DNA of 9,000 nt from an uncultured Collinsella sp. (lineage in GTDB: Bacteria > Actinomycetota > Coriobacteriia > Coriobacteriales > Coriobacteriaceae), in NCBI GenBank assembly GCA_900549335.1, contig UROJ01000057.1, positions 1-9,000 on the forward strand, written 5' to 3'. Positions within the stretch are counted from its first letter, which is position 1. Each line of letters starts with the position of its first letter. Positions 5,247 to 9,000 of this stretch are shown here, piece after piece. Both the position numbers and the translations under genes were made by a program. Below the pieces are notes generated by a model. That model was not told where the DNA came from. It worked only from the letters and a program-made list of their open reading frames with translations, and did no database searches.

Positions 5247-7435
5247 TCGATGCACCCGACCACGCCGTAGAGGAGCGCGGCAATCATTCGACTCGGGTAT
5301 GGCTCCTTGCCGCCTTGGTGGGTATAGCGCTCTCGGTTGTCGCCGGCATGATGAGCTACGGCTACACCACGGCCCAGGCCGAGCAGCGCTTTGCCGACGT
5401 TGTCGATTACGTGGCGACCCAGAGCCTTTCCTACGATGCGTTTAACAGCGCCTATGCGACCAAAAACCTGATTCGTGTGATGGAGATTGCCGGAGAGGTA
5501 GCGCGCGATATAAAGCGCGACGGCTCGGTGGATAACGCCGCGCTGGAGCAATATGCTGACCAGTTCAACGTGAGCGCACTGATCGTGACGGACGCATCGG
5601 GCAATTTGGTGTCCGAGTCCTCGACGGATGACGTGGGCTACGAGTCGCTTGCTACGTATCTCAAAGAGACGCCCGTGCTGGAGGTGGCAACCCATCCGCT
5701 TAAGTCCTATACCGCCCGCATTACGCTTGCGGATGATTCGGTCGCAGACATTGGCTGCGTAACCCGGCAGGATGGCGAGGGCATCGTTATCGCGGTAAGG
5801 CATCAGAGCGCGAAGGCAGTTGCAAGCAATACACTCAAACTGCAGAGCCTGCTTGATGGCTATGAAACCATCGATAGCGGCAATATCGTGATCGAAAACG
5901 ATGGCAAGGTCGTTGCGACCAATGCCGTCGAACCCACCGTATTGGGCGTGTTCGACCTGCCCGCGACGGACGCCATCATTGTCGACGAAATTAAGGATCG
6001 ATGCCTGCCCGGCAAAGTCCGACTGGTCAACGTCAACGGCGAGTGGTATTTGGGCACATACGGCAAAGCGCAAAAATTCTACGTGTACACCTATGCCTCG
6101 GCGCAGCGCTACTTTGAGGTCGTCGCGGCTGTCGCTGCCGGCGTGCTGGTGCTCTACAGCGGTGTTGTAGCCACTGTTGTGATGGTGCGTCGCCGCGCTG
6201 ATCGTCGACGTTTGACGGACTTGCTGCAGCAGGAGCGCGACTATGGCGACAAGCTGGCAAAGGCGGCGCGTGAGGCCTCGTCTGCCAACTCGGCAAAGAC
6301 GGAGTTCCTGCGTCGCATGAGCCACGATCTGCGCACGCCCATCAACGGCATTCGCGGCATGGTTGAGGTCGGCGATGCCAATGCGGACAATCTGCAAAAG
6401 CAGACTGAGTGCCGCTCAAAGATCTGGACGGCATCGGGACTGCTGCTCGACCTTGCGAATGAGGCCCTGGATATGAGTCGCCTGGAGAGCGGTCAGGTCG
6501 ACCTGGAGCTTGTTCCCTCAAATTTGGTGACCCTCAACCACGAGGTGCGCGATATTCTGGAGCGCCAGGCCGAGGAGCGCCTGGTGACAATTATCTGCGA
6601 CCAGCAGACGCTTAATCATCCCTATGCGCGGGTGAGCGTGACGCACCTCAAGCGCTTGTTGCTCAATATTGCCGGCAATGCCGTCAAGTACAACCGTCGG
6701 GGCGGTTATGTTCGCCTGACGTGCCGTGAGGTGGAGCCGGTGGATGGCGTTCCTGTCTATGAATACACGATTGCCGATAACGGTATTGGCATGAGCGAGG
6801 AGTTCCAGCAGCACCTCTATGAGCCGTTTTGTCGCGAGGAGCAGCAGGTGGAAGGCGCTTCATCGGGAACTGGCCTGGGTGCGCCTATTGCTAAACAGTT
6901 GGTCGAGCTTATGGGCGGAACCATGAGCTTTACGAGCATCTTGGGGCAGGGGACTACGTTTACCATCCGTCTGCCGTTTGAGAAGTGCGCGCGCTCCGAG
7001 ATTCCTCAGGCTGTGCGCGTGAACGCGGGCGACGGCGATGCGCTCCAGGACTTGCGCGTTTTGCTCGTAGAGGATAACGACCTGAATGCCGAGATTGCAC
7101 AGTTTAAGCTCGCCCGTGCCGGTGCCGTCGTGACGCATGCCAAGGATGGTGAGTCTGCCGTCGAGATGTTTGCCGCGAGCGCGCCGCACGAGTACGACGT
7201 GGCGTTGATGGACATCATGATGCCGGGCATCGATGGCCTTGAGGCCACGCGTCGGATTCGAGCACTCGATCGCGATGATGCCGCGACCACGCCGATTATC
7301 GCCGTGAGCGCCAACGCCTTTGCCGACGATCGCAGGCTTTCGCGTGAGGCGGGCATGAACGCGCACCTGAGTAAACCAGTGAGTTCGCAGGAGCTCGTTG
7401 AGGCGCTTGCGCACATAGCCGCCGACGCTTCATAA
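5243..7435 (+). CDS. Membrane hybrid sensor histidine kinase with C-terminal receiver domain
   Basis: This hybrid kinase has 730 residues and starts at GTG inside a GTGA overlap with the lipoprotein stop; GGAGG (5231-5235) lies seven bases upstream. Two membrane segments (about 19-40 and 291-315) enclose an extracytoplasmic region of about 250 residues whose strand/helix pattern suggests a Cache-like sensor (inference). A short linker leads to a HisKA domain with phospho-acceptor H361 in MSHDLRTP. The ATPase domain shows N479 in NIAGNAVKYN, the G1 box D512-NGIG, and the G2 box GTGLG (542-546). The receiver domain (604-727) has the acidic pair E610/D611, phospho-acceptor D657 in LMDIMMPG, and K711 in LSKPV, so all key residues are present. 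There is no Hpt or DNA-binding domain and no response regulator gene in the window, so the downstream partner is unknown. Translational coupling to the lipoprotein argues that the two form one sensor. Confidence 0.93.
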   Translation: MIDAPDHAVEERGNHSTRVWLLAALVGIALSVVAGMMSYGYTTAQAEQRFADVVDYVATQSLSYDAFNSAYATKNLIRVMEIAGEVARDIKRDGSVDNAALEQYADQFNVSALIVTDASGNLVSESSTDDVGYESLATYLKETPVLEVATHPLKSYTARITLADDSVADIGCVTRQDGEGIVIAVRHQSAKAVASNTLKLQSLLDGYETIDSGNIVIENDGKVVATNAVEPTVLGVFDLPATDAIIVDEIKDRCLPGKVRLVNVNGEWYLGTYGKAQKFYVYTYASAQRYFEVVAAVAAGVLVLYSGVVATVVMVRRRADRRRLTDLLQQERDYGDKLAKAAREASSANSAKTEFLRRMSHDLRTPINGIRGMVEVGDANADNLQKQTECRSKIWTASGLLLDLANEALDMSRLESGQVDLELVPSNLVTLNHEVRDILERQAEERLVTIICDQQTLNHPYARVSVTHLKRLLLNIAGNAVKYNRRGGYVRLTCREVEPVDGVPVYEYTIADNGIGMSEEFQQHLYEPFCREEQQVEGASSGTGLGAPIAKQLVELMGGTMSFTSILGQGTTFTIRLPFEKCARSEIPQAVRVNAGDGDALQDLRVLLVEDNDLNAEIAQFKLARAGAVVTHAKDGESAVEMFAASAPHEYDVALMDIMMPGIDGLEATRRIRALDRDDAATTPIIAVSANAFADDRRLSREAGMNAHLSKPVSSQELVEALAHIAADAS

Positions 7436-7437
7436 GC

Positions 7438-7477
7438 ATATGGCCCGGTTCCAAGGTGGGTTGGAACCGGGCCATAT
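7438..7477. terminator. Bidirectional terminator hairpin between convergent genes
   Basis: A perfect 17-bp stem (7438-7454 with 7461-7477, built on TGGCCCGGTTCCAA) with a six-base loop starts two bases after the kinase stop codon. It lies 27 bases from the stop of the convergent flavin-binding gene. Neither side has a strong T-run, but position and perfect symmetry make it a shared terminator for both genes. Confidence 0.75.
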
Positions 7478-7504
7478 TGCTATTGATGAGGTTTGCTGAG
7501 GGGC

Positions 7505-7984
7505 TTACTTTTCGTGAATCTGCTTACCGCAGAGATGCTCAATCGTAATCTCGTAGAGTTGGACGCCCTTGATGTCTTTGGCGATTTCCTCCTCGACTTC
7601 TTCGGCGGAAGGGTAGTACTTAAGCGCGAGCTGGCGGACTTTGTCCTCGATAAACGCGGGCGCTTCATCTACCAGGCGACAACGACCAAAGACAACGGTA
7701 CTCATAACGTAGGGAGCCCAGTCGCCGTCCTTGTACCACTCGTTGCCGTAAACGGTAAAGCAGATCTTGTCATCGCGCTTGAGTGCGTCGACCTTGTGGC
7801 CAGCCTTGGCGCCATGGAAATAAATCTTGTCGTGCTCGGCGTCGAAGAAGTAGTTGACGGGAATGGCGTACGGGTAGCCATCGTCGCCGTTGACGGCAAA
7901 GACGCCGCGCTTGCAGGTGGCGAGCAACTCGCGCGCTTCCTCGTCGGTGATGGCGCGTTTCTTTCGACGTAAGGGCCTAAACAT
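7505..7984 (-). CDS. Pyridoxamine 5'-phosphate oxidase-like flavin-binding protein (NimA-like)
   Basis: This 159-residue cytoplasmic protein has the split-barrel flavin-binding fold. It matches the NimA-like branch of the pyridoxamine-phosphate-oxidase superfamily in length and motif order: RAITDEEARELLATCKRGVFAV (10-31), DGYPYAIPVNYFF (35-47), and KIYFHGAKAGHKVDAL (53-68), where H57 sits at the conserved flavin-proximal histidine position. The C-terminal half contains CFTVYGNEW and STVVFGRCRLV strands and a final helix. Some relatives reduce nitroimidazoles or other small aromatics with FMN, but most are uncharacterised, so I assign no substrate. An upstream in-frame ATG at 8021-8023 would add 13 residues. 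I prefer 7982-7984, which is preceded by AAAGGA at a normal distance and starts nearer the family N terminus. It lies 42 bases after the broken kinase gene on the same strand, and a TATAGT box there may give it its own promoter. Confidence 0.88.
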   Translation of the reverse strand: MFRPLRRKKRAITDEEARELLATCKRGVFAVNGDDGYPYAIPVNYFFDAEHDKIYFHGAKAGHKVDALKRDDKICFTVYGNEWYKDGDWAPYVMSTVVFGRCRLVDEAPAFIEDKVRQLALKYYPSAEEVEEEIAKDIKGVQLYEITIEHLCGKQIHEK

Positions 7985-8025
7985 CGTTGGTTTCCTTTCT
8001 GGCCGTGCATGGTGGTTGAGCACAA

Positions 8026-8031
8026 ACTATA
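8026..8031 (-). promoter_or_regulatory. Possible -10 element for the NimA-like gene
   Basis: TATAGT on the minus strand overlaps the stop codon of the upstream kinase remnant and lies 41 bases before the ATG at 7984. No convincing -35 is seen at 16-18 bases. It may give the flavin-binding gene independence from the broken kinase gene, but this is weak evidence alone. Confidence 0.3.
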
Positions 8032-9000
8032 GCGAAACGGATCCGTATTTCTTGATGCGGGCGAGCATGTTTTTGAGCTTGTTAAAGTCGAGCGGCTTGG
8101 GCAGGTGAGCGTTCATGCCGGCATCGTGTGTCGCCTGGGCATCCTCGGCAAAGGCGTTGGCGGTGAGCGCGATGATGGGGATATCGGCCGCATCGGCCTT
8201 CTCGCTCAGACGAATCGCGCGGGTTGCCTCGTAGCCGTCCATGCCCGGCATCATGATGTCCATTAGAATCGCATCGAAGCTACCCGCGGGACGGCCAACG
8301 TATAGGTCGACCGTTTCGTTGCCGTCGGCGGTGCGAGTTACGACGATGCCCTCGCTTTAGAGCAGAGCCTGGGCAATCTCGGCATTGAGCTCGTTATCTT
8401 CTGCCAAGAGGACGTTCATGCCGGCAAGCGAGCAGCTGTTTGCCTGGCCGTCCGCACGTTCCCTTGCCTGAGGGTTCTTGTCGATATCGAGCGGAATCTG
8501 GACGTTGAACGTACTCCCCGCGCCAACCTCACTCGAAATCTCAATCGTGCCGCCCATCAGGTCAATAAGTGACTTGACGATTGGCATGCCCATGCCGGTT
8601 CCCTGGAACTTGCTGCGCGCATCGTCACCTTCCTGGGCAAACGGCTCATAGATATGCTTTAAAAAATCGGGAGCCATGCCAATGCCGGTATCCGAAACGC
8701 TAAAGCAAAAGAGCGCGCGCCCATCATCGAGTGGCTTGGTCTGTGAGCTAAAGGTGACGGAGCCGCCGCGCTTGTTGTACTTAATGCTGTTGCCTAGCAA
8801 GTTGATTATGATCCGTCGGATATGGGTGGGACTGCCGATCATGTATGGCCCCGTAGCGTACGGCAGGCTATTGTCCTGCATTGTGATGCCGTTACCGGAC
8901 GCGCGGAGCTTGCACAGCACCAGCGCATCGTCACAGAGCTCTTTGAGGTTAAAAGGAGCATGTTCCAGTGTTAGCTTGCGGTCTTCGATTTTGCCCATCT
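8027..9000 (-). pseudogene. Hybrid sensor histidine kinase broken by an in-frame TAA in the receiver domain (5' end beyond the right edge)
   Basis: This is a second hybrid kinase of the same family as the one at 5243-7435. The visible part begins just after the phospho-acceptor histidine region, which lies beyond base 9000; the Met at 8996-8998 (MGKIEDRKLTLEH) is internal to the family pattern, not a start. The ATPase domain is complete: NLLGNSIKYNKRGG, DTGIGM, YEPFAQE, GTGMGMPI, GAGSTFNVQIPL. A receiver domain follows (NVLLAEDNELNAEIAQALL), then TAA at 8357-8359. The same frame continues for 109 codons to a TAG at 8027-8029 with full receiver features: LMDIMMPG (phospho-acceptor Asp codon at 8258-8260), ALTANAF and LPKPL. 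Nothing is inserted or deleted, so one base change (for example GAA or CAA to TAA) explains the break. The truncated product would keep kinase activity but lose the phospho-acceptor Asp. Re-initiation at ATG 8261-8263 is unlikely because no ribosome-binding site precedes it. A sequencing error is the main alternative. Confidence 0.85.

Noticed and set aside
5150..6397. Open frame of 415 codons on the minus strand
   Set aside because: It lies opposite the sensor kinase and lipoprotein end, with biased composition and no recognisable domain or ribosome-binding site.
8027..8263. Independent small receiver protein starting at ATG 8261-8263
   Set aside because: It begins within the receiver at its phospho-acceptor loop, lacks the first strands and the acidic pair, and has no ribosome-binding site. 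It is the tail of the broken kinase.

Overview
The window reads as chromosomal DNA of a high-GC, Gram-positive gut-type actinobacterium. Coriobacteriia, and Collinsella in particular, is my best guess. The guess rests on GC-rich codon use, Gram-positive style ribosome-binding sites (AAAGGAG, GGAGG), a likely leaderless gene, and a pair of same-family hybrid histidine kinases. No 16S or other marker gene is present, so the taxonomy is inference.

Layout, left to right. (1) Bases 1-569, minus strand: an unrecognised helical protein that runs off the left edge, preceded by about 330 bases of non-coding DNA. That gap holds an extended -10 promoter and a cluster of inverted copies of a short TAGTCRTTGGGG motif. 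(2) Bases 903-2027, minus strand: a probable two-gene unit. The first gene is a regulator joining an XRE-type helix-turn-helix, a zinc-ribbon domain and a TipAS-type ligand-binding domain. The second is a small glutaredoxin. A promoter (TTGGAA-17-TATGCT) with an adjacent 15-base palindrome precedes the regulator. (3) Bases 2168-4232, plus strand: trmO (tRNA A37 N6-methylation of the t6A residue; probably leaderless), then a PLP-dependent MalY/PatB-type C-S lyase closed by a strong hairpin. (4) Bases 4377-7435, plus strand: a two-gene sensory unit. A solute-binding lipoprotein overlaps by four bases a membrane hybrid histidine kinase carrying its own receiver domain. It ends at a perfect 17-bp hairpin shared with the convergent gene. 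(5) Bases 7505-9000, minus strand: a NimA-like flavin-binding protein and, upstream of it, a second hybrid kinase of the same family. That kinase is broken by an in-frame TAA inside its receiver domain and runs off the right edge.

How the genes fit together. The lipoprotein and kinase at 4377-7435 look like a split Venus-flytrap sensor: the extracytoplasmic protein would bind a small molecule and signal through the kinase. No transporter permease, ATPase or DNA-binding response regulator lies nearby. The XRE/zinc-ribbon/TipAS protein with glutaredoxin suggests a small-molecule or thiol-stress response. The most notable single events are the nonsense codon that turns the right-hand hybrid kinase into a receiver-less kinase, the domain swap in the TipAS regulator, and the alternative-hairpin repeat near base 850.
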